Positions 26,048-35,912 of a stretch of DNA of 64,000 bases are shown here, one piece after another. This DNA comes from a marine gamma proteobacterium HTCC2148 (GTDB lineage Bacteria > Pseudomonadota > Gammaproteobacteria > Pseudomonadales > Halieaceae): positions 105,945 to 169,944 of the forward strand of contig DS999229.1 of NCBI GenBank assembly GCA_000156295.1. Direction: 5' to 3'. The translations under genes and the position numbers were made by a program. How positions within the stretch are numbered: position 1 is the stretch's first letter; each line of letters begins with the position of its first letter. Below the pieces are notes generated by a model. It saw only the letters and a program-made list of their open reading frames with translations. It was not told where the DNA came from and did no database searches.

Positions 26048-27694
26048 ATGAATCATAAACTCTTATGCTGCTTTTTAGCGGCACTGCTCATCACCCTGAC
26101 TGCCTGTGGCGGCGGCGAATCCAACGTGGCCCAGGGCAATCGTGAAGGCATTCTTCATTTTGGCAACGGATCCGAGCCCCAGGGCCTTGACCCGCACGTC
26201 GTTACTGGAGTGCCAGAGAACAAGCTGATACGCGCCTTGTTCGAGGGACTGGCGGTTAAAAACCCCTACACCCTTGAGCCCGAGCCCGGCGTGGCTGAAT
26301 CCTGGGACATCTCCGAGGACGGCAGGATCATCACGTTCCATATCAACCCGCAGGCAAAATGGTCCAACGGTGAGGCAATGACCGCCGGTGACTACATTTG
26401 GTCCTGGGAACGAGCGCTGAGCCCAAAGATGGGCAACCTGTATGCATACATGCTATTTCCCATCGTCAATTCTGAGGCCTACGCCAAAGGCAAAATAACA
26501 GACTTCGACGAGGTTGGCGTAAAAGCCCTGGACGACCAAACCCTACAGGTGACTCTGAACGAGTCCACTCCCTATTTTATTCAGCTGATGGACCACTATT
26601 CCACGTTCGCGGTGCACCCGGAAACGATAGAAAAGCACGGCAAGAAAACTGACCGCTTCACCAAGTGGACCCGAGTTGCAAACATGGTCAACAACGGGCC
26701 TTTTAATCTCAGCGAGTGGAAGCTCAACCGACGTATTGCGATGGTAAAAAGCGACACCTACTGGGACCGGGATAACGTAAAGCTCAACGGTGTGGTGTTC
26801 TATCCCACTGAAAATATCGTGTCCGAGGAGCGCATGTTCCGCGTAGGCCAGCTGCACTACACTCAGGGCATTCCCCTGGATAAAATTCCCGTCTATCAGG
26901 CGATGGAAGATACGCCCTATATCCAAGCGCCCTATCTGGGCACTTACTTTTACCTTTTCAACACTACGCGGCCACCGGTAGATGACGTTCGGGTACGCAA
27001 AGCCTTATCCATGTCCATTGACCGAGAAAAGCTCAACAATACAGTGCTGCAAAAAACCAATGTCGCGGCCTATAGCATTACTCCGCCAGACACTATGGGT
27101 TATAACCCCCCAAGGCTGTTCGACTATGATCCAGCGCTGGCCAGAACATTACTGGCTGATGCGGGCTTCCCCGATGGCGAGGGCTGGCCTGGACTAGAGC
27201 TGGTATACAACACCTCGGAAAGCCACCGCAAAATAGCGGTGGCACTGCAGCAAATGTGGAAAGACGCTCTCAATATTGAAGTGACCATTTCTAATCAGGA
27301 GTGGAAAGTTTATCTCGACTCAGTCACCCAAATGGATTTCCAGATCGCCAGGCGCGGTTGGATTGGTGACTACGTAGACGCCAACAATTTTCTCGATCTA
27401 TACCTCACCGATGGTGGTAACAACAACACCGGCTTCTCAGACCCTCGCTATGACGAAATGATTCTCAAACTGGCGCCGCAGGCTAAAACAAGAGAAGAAC
27501 GCTATAGAATATTTTACGAGGCAGAGACCATGCTGATGGAGCAAATGCCCATACTCCCTGTCTATACTTACACCAGCAAGCACCTGATCCACCCGAGTGT
27601 GAAAGGCTTGCCATCGAATCTGATGGATTCGCTGAATCTGAAGTACGTGTCGTTGGACCCGAACTGGGAAAAAGCGCAGACGGAGAAGAAGTAA
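26048..27694 (+). CDS. Peptide ABC transporter substrate-binding lipoprotein (copy 1)
   Basis: A 548-residue solute-binding protein of the SBP_bac_5 (OppA/DppA/MppA) family. The lipobox TACG gives a lipidated Cys near residue 19, then a Gly/Ser/Asn linker and the family start FGNGSEPQGLDPHVVTG. EPQ-x-LDP, the W-x-R-D-N-V-K-L-N-like segment and VRKALSMSIDR are classic OppA features. It binds oligopeptides in the periplasm. Directly downstream (3 bases) is a paralogue that matches it along the whole length. It is the first gene of the importer set. Confidence 0.93.
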   Translation: MNHKLLCCFLAALLITLTACGGGESNVAQGNREGILHFGNGSEPQGLDPHVVTGVPENKLIRALFEGLAVKNPYTLEPEPGVAESWDISEDGRIITFHINPQAKWSNGEAMTAGDYIWSWERALSPKMGNLYAYMLFPIVNSEAYAKGKITDFDEVGVKALDDQTLQVTLNESTPYFIQLMDHYSTFAVHPETIEKHGKKTDRFTKWTRVANMVNNGPFNLSEWKLNRRIAMVKSDTYWDRDNVKLNGVVFYPTENIVSEERMFRVGQLHYTQGIPLDKIPVYQAMEDTPYIQAPYLGTYFYLFNTTRPPVDDVRVRKALSMSIDREKLNNTVLQKTNVAAYSITPPDTMGYNPPRLFDYDPALARTLLADAGFPDGEGWPGLELVYNTSESHRKIAVALQQMWKDALNIEVTISNQEWKVYLDSVTQMDFQIARRGWIGDYVDANNFLDLYLTDGGNNNTGFSDPRYDEMILKLAPQAKTREERYRIFYEAETMLMEQMPILPVYTYTSKHLIHPSVKGLPSNLMDSLNLKYVSLDPNWEKAQTEKK

Positions 27695-27697
27695 GCT

Positions 27698-29362
27698 ATG
27701 CCACACATCGATCTGAAACGAACACTCTGGATCGGTGCGCTAGCAAGCATATTCGCCTTGTCGCTCGCGGCCTGCGGCCGCGGCGAGTCTAACGTCGCCG
27801 CGGGCAATCGCGAAGCGGTGATGCACTACGGCAACGGCACTGAACCACAAGCGCTGGACCCCCACGTCATGACAGGTTCCCCTGACGTCAATATTGCCAT
27901 GGCCATTTTCGAGGGTTTGGTCACTCGCCACCCTGACACCATGGCGTTGGTCCCCGGCTCAGCCGAACGCTGGGAGATTTCAGACGACGGCAAGACCTAC
28001 ACGTTTTATATTAATCCAAAGGCTCGCTGGTCAAACGGTGACAAGTTAACTGCCGAGGACTTCGCCTGGTCCCTGCGCCGCTCGCTGCACCCTGACATGG
28101 GCAACCAGCTTGCCTACGTTTTATTTCCCATCGTCGGGGCAAGGGACTATGCCAATGGCAAAAACCGGGACCCGGAGTCATTGGCCATTGTGGTGTTGAA
28201 TGAACTCACACTACAAATCAAGCTCGACAATCCTGACCCTTACTTTTTAGGCACCATGAGTGTTTACGCCACCTACCCGGTGCACCGTGCGACCTTGGAA
28301 GCACATGGCAAAGCAACGGATCGCTACACTCCCTGGACTAAAGTAGAGAACTTTGTGGGTAACGGGCCGTTTACTCTCCACGAGTGGAAGCTCAATCGTC
28401 GCCTTGTTGTGACGCGCAGCGAGACCTACTGGGACAAGGATAAAGTAAAGCTTAACGCAGTAGTTTTTCACCCCGTCGAAAGCGAGACAGCAGAAGAAAA
28501 AATGTTCCGCGCAGGTCAACTGCACTTCACCGCTCAAGTACCGCTCAGTAAAATTCCAGCCTACAAGGCAATGGAAAACTCGCCCTACAGGCAGCGCAAA
28601 TGGCAGGGCACCTATTTTCTCCAGCTCAACACAAACAGCCCGCCCCTGGATAACCAGCTTGTTCGTAAGGCGTTAGCACTTGCTACTGATCGAAAGAAAA
28701 TCATCAACACTGTCCTGCGTCAGACTGAGATTCCCAATTCCGTTATGGTGCCGGCGGGAACACCAGAATATCGTTCTCCGAGCTCACTGGCCTATGACCC
28801 TGAACAAGCCAGAGCATTGATGGCAGAGGCGGGCTACCCGGACGGTGCAGGCTGGCCGGGAATGGAGTTTATCTTCAATACCAGCGAAAACCATCGCAAA
28901 ATAGCCGTCGTACTGCAGCAGATGTGGAAAGACGAACTCAATATCGATATCACGCTCGCGAACCAGGAATGGAAGGTTTTCCTGGATACACTGAACGAAG
29001 GTGACTACGACCTTTCCCGCATGGGCTGGATAGCAGACAGCCTCAACCCAGCAACTTTTCTCAACATTTTCACTACCGACAACGGCATCAATCGCACGGG
29101 CTTCTCCAACGCTCGATATGATGAAATAATGCTCGACTTGGTTCCACCTACAGCGGATCAGGGAGAACGCAATGCACTGATGCAAGAAGCCGAGGCGATA
29201 TTGCTGGAGGCTGCACCGGTGATCCCACTCTATACCTACAACAGTAAGCACCTGGTGCAACCCAGCGTCAAAGGAGCCACACCCAACGTGCTCGATATAC
29301 AGAATTTTAAATTCATCAGCCTGAATCCAGATGCACCTGTCTGGAAAGACGGGGGGCAATAA
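27698..29362 (+). CDS. Peptide ABC transporter substrate-binding lipoprotein (copy 2)
   Basis: A 554-residue paralogue of the preceding binding protein. The lipobox AACG is near residue 26, and the mature start (YGNGTEPQALDPHVMTG) and the SENHRKIAVVLQQMWKDELN block match copy 1, so the pair arose by tandem duplication. Differences are spread through the binding lobes, suggesting separate ligand ranges for one translocator. It is followed 4 bases later by the permease. Confidence 0.93.
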   Translation: MPHIDLKRTLWIGALASIFALSLAACGRGESNVAAGNREAVMHYGNGTEPQALDPHVMTGSPDVNIAMAIFEGLVTRHPDTMALVPGSAERWEISDDGKTYTFYINPKARWSNGDKLTAEDFAWSLRRSLHPDMGNQLAYVLFPIVGARDYANGKNRDPESLAIVVLNELTLQIKLDNPDPYFLGTMSVYATYPVHRATLEAHGKATDRYTPWTKVENFVGNGPFTLHEWKLNRRLVVTRSETYWDKDKVKLNAVVFHPVESETAEEKMFRAGQLHFTAQVPLSKIPAYKAMENSPYRQRKWQGTYFLQLNTNSPPLDNQLVRKALALATDRKKIINTVLRQTEIPNSVMVPAGTPEYRSPSSLAYDPEQARALMAEAGYPDGAGWPGMEFIFNTSENHRKIAVVLQQMWKDELNIDITLANQEWKVFLDTLNEGDYDLSRMGWIADSLNPATFLNIFTTDNGINRTGFSNARYDEIMLDLVPPTADQGERNALMQEAEAILLEAAPVIPLYTYNSKHLVQPSVKGATPNVLDIQNFKFISLNPDAPVWKDGGQ

Positions 29363-29366
29363 TCCT

Positions 29367-30299
29367 ATGTGGCGATTTATAAGTTTCCGCCTGCTGCAGG
29401 CGATTCCAGTGATACTCGCGGTCATCACCATGACGTTTTTCCTGGTGCGAATTGCACCGGGGGGACCTTTCGACAGCGAAAAGGCGGTCATGCCAGAAGT
29501 GAAGGCTGCTCTGGAGGCGCAATACCGACTGGACCAGCCGCTGTTCAATCAATACACCGCATATCTGGGCGACCTGGCCCAGGGCGAGTTTGGGCCCTCC
29601 TTCAAGTACCCGGGTCGCAGTGTGAACGAGCTGATCGGTGCCGGCCTGCCGGTCACAGCGGAGCTTGGCCTCTACGCCCTGCTAGTCGCTGTCATCATCG
29701 GCGGTCTGGCTGGCGTCATGGCCTCGCTCAAGCCCAATACCGCTCAAGATTATCTCCCCATGTCTGCGGCGATGATTGGCATTTGCATGCCCTCTTTTTT
29801 ACTAGGGCCTCTGCTGGTTCTGGTGTTCGGTATTTACCTGGACTGGTTACCCGTCTCGGGGTGGGGGGACATACCGGGAGACAAAATTCTGCCATCCATA
29901 ACTCTGGGGTCAGCCTACGCTGCCTATATCGCTCGCTTGTCGAGAGCGGGAATGCTGGAAGTCATGTCCCAGGACTATATTCGCACCGCCCGCGCCAAAG
30001 GGCTGCCTGAGTGGCAAGTGGTTACCAAACACGCACTGCGAGGTGGCCTTATCCCGGTAGTTGCTTTTCTTGGGCCAGCTTTTGCAGGTCTGCTGGCGGG
30101 CTCCTTTGTCGTTGAGACCATCTTCCAGATTCCAGGACTGGGTCGTTTTTACGTACAAGCCGCGTTTAACCGCGACTACACCATGATCCTTGGAACCACG
30201 GTGTTCCTGTCGACCCTAATTGTTTTATTCAACCTGTTATCGGACATTCTCGCCGCCTGGATGAACCCCCGCTTACGCGCACAGTTCGGGGAGAAATAA
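29367..30299 (+). CDS. oppB: Peptide ABC transporter permease, OppB-like
   Basis: A 310-residue inner-membrane permease with six helices. The N-terminus WRFISFRLLQAIPVILAVIT is the usual OppB/DppB start, and the EAA loop reads RTARAKGLPEWQVVTKHALRG. It forms the channel with the OppC-like protein encoded next. ATG 29367 is chosen over the in-frame ATG 29331, which would overlap the preceding gene. One base separates it from the next gene. Confidence 0.94.
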   Translation: MWRFISFRLLQAIPVILAVITMTFFLVRIAPGGPFDSEKAVMPEVKAALEAQYRLDQPLFNQYTAYLGDLAQGEFGPSFKYPGRSVNELIGAGLPVTAELGLYALLVAVIIGGLAGVMASLKPNTAQDYLPMSAAMIGICMPSFLLGPLLVLVFGIYLDWLPVSGWGDIPGDKILPSITLGSAYAAYIARLSRAGMLEVMSQDYIRTARAKGLPEWQVVTKHALRGGLIPVVAFLGPAFAGLLAGSFVVETIFQIPGLGRFYVQAAFNRDYTMILGTTVFLSTLIVLFNLLSDILAAWMNPRLRAQFGEK

Positions 30300-30300
30300 A

Positions 30301-31188
30301 ATGACTACCGACGTAATTTCCGATATCACCGAAGCGGAACAGGGATCTTCACTTTGGCACGACGCCTGGTTGCGTCTGCGCAAAAACAAAATGGCGTTAT
30401 TTGGTGGCATAACACTACTGCTATTCGTGATCATTGCCATTCTTACGCCTCTGATCGCACCCTACTCCTATGAGACCCAGAATCTCGACCTGGGCGCCAC
30501 GCCCCCCTCTGCTGCTCACTGGCTGGGTACCGACATTTTCGGCAGGGATCTGCTCACCCAGGTTATGTATGGCGGACGAATCTCTTTGGCAGTTGGTTTC
30601 GTGGCAACCTCTGTCGCCCTGGTCATCGGTATCACCTGGGGTGCCATAGCCGGTTATGTAGGCGGACGTGTGGACGCAGTGATGATGCGTTTGGTAGACA
30701 TTCTTTACGCCCTGCCCTTTATGATATTTATCGTATTGCTGATGGTGGTATTCGGCCGCAATGTACTGCTGTTATTTTTGGCCATCGGCGCGGTAGAGTG
30801 GCTGACGATGGCGCGCATCATGCGCTCCCAGGTTCAGCAACTGCGCCAGCAGGAGTTCGTGGAGGCGGCCATCTCACTAGGCTTGCCTCCGCACACCATT
30901 ATCCGTCGCCACCTGATCCCCAACGCCCTGGGCCCGATCATCGTGTATACCACGCTGACTATACCCTCAGTCATGTTGCTGGAAGCCTTTCTCAGCTTCC
31001 TGGGTCTGGGTATCCAGCCACCGCAAACCTCATGGGGTCTGCTCATTTCTTATGGAGCCGAAACTATGGAAGAGTTTCCCTGGCTGCTAATTTTCCCCGG
31101 CCTGGCTTTGACCCTGACCTTATTTTCCCTCAACTTTTTGGGTGACGGCCTGCGCGACGCACTCGACGTACGGAGGTCCAAGGACTGA
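30301..31188 (+). CDS. oppC: Peptide ABC transporter permease, OppC-like
   Basis: A 295-residue inner-membrane permease with an N-terminal OppC_N segment (WHDAWLRLRKNKMALFGG) and the BPD_transp_1 domain containing the motif LGTDIFGRDLLTQVMYGGR and the EAA loop VEAAISLGLPPHTIIRRHLIPN. It pairs with OppB. The stop TGA overlaps the next ATG (TGATG), so the ATPase is translationally coupled. Confidence 0.94.
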   Translation: MTTDVISDITEAEQGSSLWHDAWLRLRKNKMALFGGITLLLFVIIAILTPLIAPYSYETQNLDLGATPPSAAHWLGTDIFGRDLLTQVMYGGRISLAVGFVATSVALVIGITWGAIAGYVGGRVDAVMMRLVDILYALPFMIFIVLLMVVFGRNVLLLFLAIGAVEWLTMARIMRSQVQQLRQQEFVEAAISLGLPPHTIIRRHLIPNALGPIIVYTTLTIPSVMLLEAFLSFLGLGIQPPQTSWGLLISYGAETMEEFPWLLIFPGLALTLTLFSLNFLGDGLRDALDVRRSKD

Positions 31189-32777
31189 TGTCACTACTTG
31201 AAGTAAATGACTTACAGGTAAGCTTCGTCACTCGAATGGGGACGAACAAAGCCGTCGACGGCATTTCGTTTTCCGTGGAAATTGGGAAAATCACAGCAAT
31301 CATCGGTGAATCAGGCTCTGGAAAATCAGTCGCCTGTTACTCGATGCTGGGACTCATTCCCCAACCACCGGGACGTATTGACGGTGGCCAGGCTTTGTTT
31401 GAGGGCCAGGACCTGCTACAGATGAGCGAAGCGCAGCTGCGGGAAATTCGCGGCCGCGACATCGCCATGATTTTCCAAGACCCGATGACTTGCCTCAACC
31501 CCTTCATGACCATTGGTAAGCAGCTAGTGGAACCACTGCTGTACCACAAGGATGTCAGCAAAGAGCAGGCAAAACGGCGCGCTATTGAGCTGCTGGAAGA
31601 AGTGGGCATACGCGATCCCGAAGACACCTTCGATAACTTTCCCCACCAGTTTTCCGGCGGCATGCGTCAGCGTGTAATGATCGCAATGGCGCTAATTAAT
31701 GAGCCGAAGTTGTTGATCGCTGATGAACCGACCACCGCCCTGGATGTCACCATACAAGCACAGATTCTCAAGTTAATTGCCGAGCTGCAAACCAAACGCG
31801 ATATAGGAGTCATCTTCATTTCGCACGACCTGGCTGTGGTAGCAGATATCGCAGATCAGATTATTGTCATGCAGCAGGGTAAGGTGGTGGAAGGTGGCGA
31901 CAGCCAGCACATCTTCCACAATGCCGAGCACCCGTACACACAGAAACTCCTTTCTGCGATTCCCGCTGACAGCAAGCAACCGATGGAAGATGAAACTGAA
32001 CCTCTCATACAAGTACGCAAGCTTTGCACCTGGTTCGAGCAGGGTAAAAACAAAAAGCCAGTAAAGGCAGTGAACGATGTCAGTTTCGATATTAATCGTG
32101 GCGAAGTCCTGGGACTGGTAGGCGAGTCCGGTTCCGGAAAATCAACGATAGGTCGCTCAATATTGCGACTGGTACCGATAACGTCGGGGCAGGTTAGCTT
32201 CGACGAAACTGATGTCACCCAACTGCAAGGTGGCAATTTAAAGAATTTCCGTCGCCGCATGCAGATGATTTTCCAGGACCCGTTTGCCTCGCTGAATCCG
32301 CGTATGACGGTATTTGATACGCTGGCTGAGCCTTTACTACTGCACGGCATTGCCAATCGAAAAACGGTGGCCAGCGGCGTTCTTAAATTGATGGATGATG
32401 TTGGGCTCGCGCGCAATTTCGTACGCAAATACCCGCATGAGTTTTCAGGAGGGCAGCGCCAGCGTATCGCTATCGGCCGTGCACTCGCTACCAGCCCTGA
32501 ATTTGTGGTGGCAGACGAACCCGTTTCTGCACTGGACGTCACTATTCAGGCGCAAATACTCGATTTGATGCAGGACCTGGGCAAAGAGTACGGTTTGACC
32601 ATGTTGTTCGTGTCCCACGACCTCGCGGTGGTCCGCCACCTGGCAGACCGTATCCTGGTGCTCTACAAGGGTGAGATTGTTGAGCAGGGTACAGGAGAAG
32701 ATTTGTTCGAACGCCCGCAGCAGGACTACACCCGACAACTCCTGCAGTCTATTCCTGGCCGCGCCCTGTTAAGCTGA
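31188..32777 (+). CDS. Fused double ATPase of peptide ABC transporter (OppD-OppF)
   Basis: A 529-residue protein with two complete nucleotide-binding domains. The first (about 1-260) has Walker A GESGSGKSVA, signature FSGGMRQRVMIAMAL and Walker B LLIADEPTTALDV. The second (about 270-529) has GESGSGKSTI, FSGGQRQRIAIGRAL and VVADEPVSALDV. It resembles YejF/GsiA-type fusions, where OppD and OppF are joined in one chain. Both sites look catalytic. It energises the importer formed by the four genes upstream. Confidence 0.95.
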   Translation: MSLLEVNDLQVSFVTRMGTNKAVDGISFSVEIGKITAIIGESGSGKSVACYSMLGLIPQPPGRIDGGQALFEGQDLLQMSEAQLREIRGRDIAMIFQDPMTCLNPFMTIGKQLVEPLLYHKDVSKEQAKRRAIELLEEVGIRDPEDTFDNFPHQFSGGMRQRVMIAMALINEPKLLIADEPTTALDVTIQAQILKLIAELQTKRDIGVIFISHDLAVVADIADQIIVMQQGKVVEGGDSQHIFHNAEHPYTQKLLSAIPADSKQPMEDETEPLIQVRKLCTWFEQGKNKKPVKAVNDVSFDINRGEVLGLVGESGSGKSTIGRSILRLVPITSGQVSFDETDVTQLQGGNLKNFRRRMQMIFQDPFASLNPRMTVFDTLAEPLLLHGIANRKTVASGVLKLMDDVGLARNFVRKYPHEFSGGQRQRIAIGRALATSPEFVVADEPVSALDVTIQAQILDLMQDLGKEYGLTMLFVSHDLAVVRHLADRILVLYKGEIVEQGTGEDLFERPQQDYTRQLLQSIPGRALLS

Positions 32778-32794
32778 TGATGAGTGATTAAAAA

Positions 32795-33646
32795 ATGGAT
32801 CTGACTGGAAAACACGTTGTAGTCACCGGTGCTACTGCAGGCATAGGCCGCAGCAGTGCAATTACGCTTGCCGGATTGGGAGCTGATCTCACCTTACTCA
32901 GCCGCAACACCGAAAAGGCGGAAGCCCTGGCCAGTGAAATCGTCAGCGCGGGGGGTAAGCAACCCACTCTGATCTCCATGGACATGGCGGTGCTGGACAG
33001 CGTGCGTGATGCCGCCAGGCAATGTCTTGACCTCAACAAGCCCATAGACGTGTTGCTGAACAACGCGGGGGTTGTCAACACTTCTCGAGTTGAAACAGTG
33101 GACGGCTTTGAAGAAACACTGGCGGTCAACCACTTCGCTCCATTTCTGCTCACTGGTATGTTACTGCCATTGCTGCAGAACGCGCCGACTGCCCGTATCG
33201 TCAATGTAGCATCGGACGCACACAGTTTTGTAAAAAGCATGGGCTTTGACGATATACAGGCCGTGCAGAGTTACAAGACCTTCCGTGAGTATGGACGTTC
33301 AAAACTTGCCAACATATTGTTCACGCGCAGCCTGGCGAAGCGACTGCCAGAAAGCATCACTGTTAACTGTCTTCACCCCGGAGCAGTAGCGACCTCATTA
33401 GGGTCTCAAAATGATGGCTTTTTATCGAAGTTACTCCCTGCTCTGCTCAAGCCGTTTTTTCGAAGTCCCGACAGGGGGGCTGAAACTTCTATCTACCTCT
33501 GCCAGAGCGACGAGGTAGAAGCGGTTAGTGGCGCCTATTTTTCCAACCGTAAAAAAACAAAGCCCAAGCCGTGGGCAGAAGATGATGCGGCGGCAGTAAG
33601 ACTGTGGACTATCAGCGAAGAATGCGTCGATTTTTCCTATCCATGA
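32795..33646 (+). CDS. Short-chain dehydrogenase/reductase (retinol-dehydrogenase-like)
   Basis: A 283-residue SDR. The cofactor site is VVVTGATAGIGRSSA near residue 10, the NNAG motif is present (LLNNAGVVNT), and the catalytic YxxxK is YGRSK. The arrangement resembles WWOX/retinol dehydrogenase-like SDRs, which use NADP(H) on hydrophobic alcohols. The gene starts 17 bases after the ATPase and ends by overlapping the next gene (ATGA). The substrate is unknown; its link to the peptide module is only by position. Confidence 0.9.
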   Translation: MDLTGKHVVVTGATAGIGRSSAITLAGLGADLTLLSRNTEKAEALASEIVSAGGKQPTLISMDMAVLDSVRDAARQCLDLNKPIDVLLNNAGVVNTSRVETVDGFEETLAVNHFAPFLLTGMLLPLLQNAPTARIVNVASDAHSFVKSMGFDDIQAVQSYKTFREYGRSKLANILFTRSLAKRLPESITVNCLHPGAVATSLGSQNDGFLSKLLPALLKPFFRSPDRGAETSIYLCQSDEVEAVSGAYFSNRKKTKPKPWAEDDAAAVRLWTISEECVDFSYP

Positions 33647-34392
33647 TTTACAATCTCGCTCACTGTACAGCTGTCCGATATGGTGAGATACGCCAGCGCG
33701 CAAACGACCAAGCGTGGCGCGTAATTGCTGCAGCTCTATTGATCGCCTCCGTCTCTGCCTGCAGTAGCTTCAAACAAACTACCGGTGAACCCGCACCTAT
33801 CCAGACACCAGACCCGATTCAGGCACCTGACTCGGAACCGACCTTACCCGCGGGCCCTCCCCCTAGTCCGGACCCGATCGAAACCGAGAGCCCCGTCTCT
33901 GTCCAGCAACCGGCAAAGCCACCGACGGAGGTCGCAGTTGGCTGTGAATGTCCGGTAGAAGAGCCTACCCGAATGATTGTGGGGGAAGTGGAGTATGCGC
34001 TTGTAGGCAATCGAGGGCTGCTAAAAAAAGCCCGTATTGATACCGGGGCGACAACCAGTTCGATTGGCATAGCTGAGCTCACACACTTCGAACGTGACGG
34101 GGATAAATGGCTGAGATTCTCGATTAACGATCGACTGGAAGGAGGGCTTCATACTTTCGAGCGTCCCTTGATTCGCCAAGTAGATATCAAACAACACAAT
34201 GCAGAGGCAAATCGCAGACCGGTCGTGAGCATGAAAATCACCATCGGTAATATTGTTCAAACCATAGAAATGACTCTGGCAGATCGAGAAGCTTTTGATT
34301 TCCCTTTGCTTATTGGCCGCAATTTTCTCGAGGGAACAGTTATCGTTGATGTCAGTGAACGCTACATCGCGACAACGGCACCGGAAAAATGA
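33643..34392 (+). CDS. Retropepsin-like (ATP-dependent zinc protease family) lipoprotein
   Basis: A 249-residue exported protein. After a long basic N-terminus a hydrophobic stretch (VIAAALLIASVSAC) ends in a lipobox with Cys40. A Pro-rich linker (about 45-95) leads to a PF05618-type domain whose RIDTGATTSSIG (Asp133) is a retropepsin-like active site, despite the old name ATP-dependent zinc protease. Such proteins are encoded with UUP1 membrane proteins and RimK-like ligases. ATG 33643 overlaps the SDR stop in an ATGA arrangement; the in-frame 33604 start is not favoured. It probably cleaves a peptide in the periplasm, by inference from the family. Confidence 0.83.
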   Translation: MIYNLAHCTAVRYGEIRQRANDQAWRVIAAALLIASVSACSSFKQTTGEPAPIQTPDPIQAPDSEPTLPAGPPPSPDPIETESPVSVQQPAKPPTEVAVGCECPVEEPTRMIVGEVEYALVGNRGLLKKARIDTGATTSSIGIAELTHFERDGDKWLRFSINDRLEGGLHTFERPLIRQVDIKQHNAEANRRPVVSMKITIGNIVQTIEMTLADREAFDFPLLIGRNFLEGTVIVDVSERYIATTAPEK

Positions 34393-35912
34393 ACGCCCAC
34401 CGACAGATTGTCATCATAATTACACTGCTGGTGCTAACTGGCGTCAGCATGATCACCTACAAGCACCGGGTGCTTGGATTCCCTCTCTTCGCCACTGATA
34501 CCGAAACCGTCTGGAATATCGAGTCACGCCTGGAGTTCAAGGCGCTGGGTGGACCCGTCAAAGTAAGGATTAATCTTCCCGACTCGGTCTCTGGCGTTGA
34601 AATACTTCACGGCAGTGAGGTGTCCTCAGGCTACGATTCTGGAGTTGAGCGCGATCATGGCATGGATTTTTACCAATGGTCTCGAGACGACGCACTGCCG
34701 GGGCAGCAGGCCGTGTTTCTACGCAACGAGGTTTTCTTCAGGGAGGTCCCCGTTGTCACCCAGGAAAAACCTCCACTGCCAATAACGCCAGAACTTAATG
34801 AGGTGGCCACTCAAGTTCAGAAGGATTTCAGCGATGCCAACGCCAAATCGGGTGCGAAGGAAAAAAACCTTGTACTCAAGATTCTTCGCGAACTTAACAA
34901 TCCGGCCAGTGAACATCTGGGCGTATTACTGCGTGATGCGCGCCGTCGGTCAGAGCAACTTCAACTGGCCATAGACCTGCTGGCAATGGAAGGAATAGCC
35001 GCGCGCATGGTACGTGGAGTGTTGCTGGAGGATCGTCAAAATAATCGCAGTGCCCTTTTTATGCTGAAGGTGTGGTTGGATGGCCAGTGGCAACTATTTG
35101 ATCCCAGGGAGTCCAGTTCCGTCGCTTGGGATAGCTTCATTATTTTCCAGGAGGGCACGACGCCACTTTTTGAGGTAGAGGGTGGAGAAAACTCAAGCCT
35201 CAGATTTTCGGTGCTGAGAGAGCAACGTGCATCCTTTATCACTGCCGTAGAGGCGGCTCGTAATCATCGCAGCTTACTAGTAGATTTTTCTATCTACAGC
35301 TTGCCAGTGGCTCAGCAGGGTACTTTCAAATTGCTGCTGCTAATGCCGCTGGGGGCACTGGTCGTCGTGATATTACGGAACCTGGTTGGCATTCGCACCT
35401 CTGGCACATTCATGCCCATACTCATCACCCTCGCCTTCCTGCAAACCGGGCTGCTGATCGGCCTGCTGTTGTTCATTATGGTGGTGGGCACGGGATTAAT
35501 CGTGCGCTCTTACCTGACCCGCCTGAACCTGCTGCTGGTGCCGCGAATCGCGGCAGTGTTGGTGGTGGTGATCATCATCTACGGCGCCATTGGTATCGCT
35601 GGTCATAAGCTGGGGTTTGAGTGGGGCCTTAGCGTTACAGTATTCCCAATGATTATTCTCTCATGGACGATCGAACGTATGTCAATTCTCTGGGATGAAG
35701 AAGGTGCTCACGAAGTCCTGATTCAGGGCGGCGGTAGTTTACTCACTGCGTCTCTGGCCTATGCACTGATGAGCAACCAGATTGTCGCCGACTCAATCTT
35801 TCTTTACCCGGAAGCGCTGTTGGTACTGCTAGCAGCCATCATCGCCATTGGCAGCTATAGCGGTTATCGCTTGTCCGACTTACGGCGTTTCGAACCAATG
35901 GAGCGCTACTGA
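34389..35912 (+). CDS. UUP1 family protein: inactive transglutaminase fused to multi-TM domain
   Basis: A 507-residue membrane protein. One N-terminal helix (about 8-25) is followed by a periplasmic part of about 280 residues with the transglutaminase-like fold, then seven or so C-terminal helices (from about residue 305) beginning GTFKLLLLMPLGALVVVILRN and containing the conserved GIRTSGTFMPILITLAF motif. The catalytic Cys-His-Asp triad of true transglutaminases is not obvious. This family is named inactive transglutaminase/7TM and is seen with RimK-like ATP-grasp ligases and retropepsin-like proteins. It overlaps both neighbours (ATGA before, TGATG after), so the three proteins are made together. 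Confidence 0.86.
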   Translation: MNAHRQIVIIITLLVLTGVSMITYKHRVLGFPLFATDTETVWNIESRLEFKALGGPVKVRINLPDSVSGVEILHGSEVSSGYDSGVERDHGMDFYQWSRDDALPGQQAVFLRNEVFFREVPVVTQEKPPLPITPELNEVATQVQKDFSDANAKSGAKEKNLVLKILRELNNPASEHLGVLLRDARRRSEQLQLAIDLLAMEGIAARMVRGVLLEDRQNNRSALFMLKVWLDGQWQLFDPRESSSVAWDSFIIFQEGTTPLFEVEGGENSSLRFSVLREQRASFITAVEAARNHRSLLVDFSIYSLPVAQQGTFKLLLLMPLGALVVVILRNLVGIRTSGTFMPILITLAFLQTGLLIGLLLFIMVVGTGLIVRSYLTRLNLLLVPRIAAVLVVVIIIYGAIGIAGHKLGFEWGLSVTVFPMIILSWTIERMSILWDEEGAHEVLIQGGGSLLTASLAYALMSNQIVADSIFLYPEALLVLLAAIIAIGSYSGYRLSDLRRFEPMERY

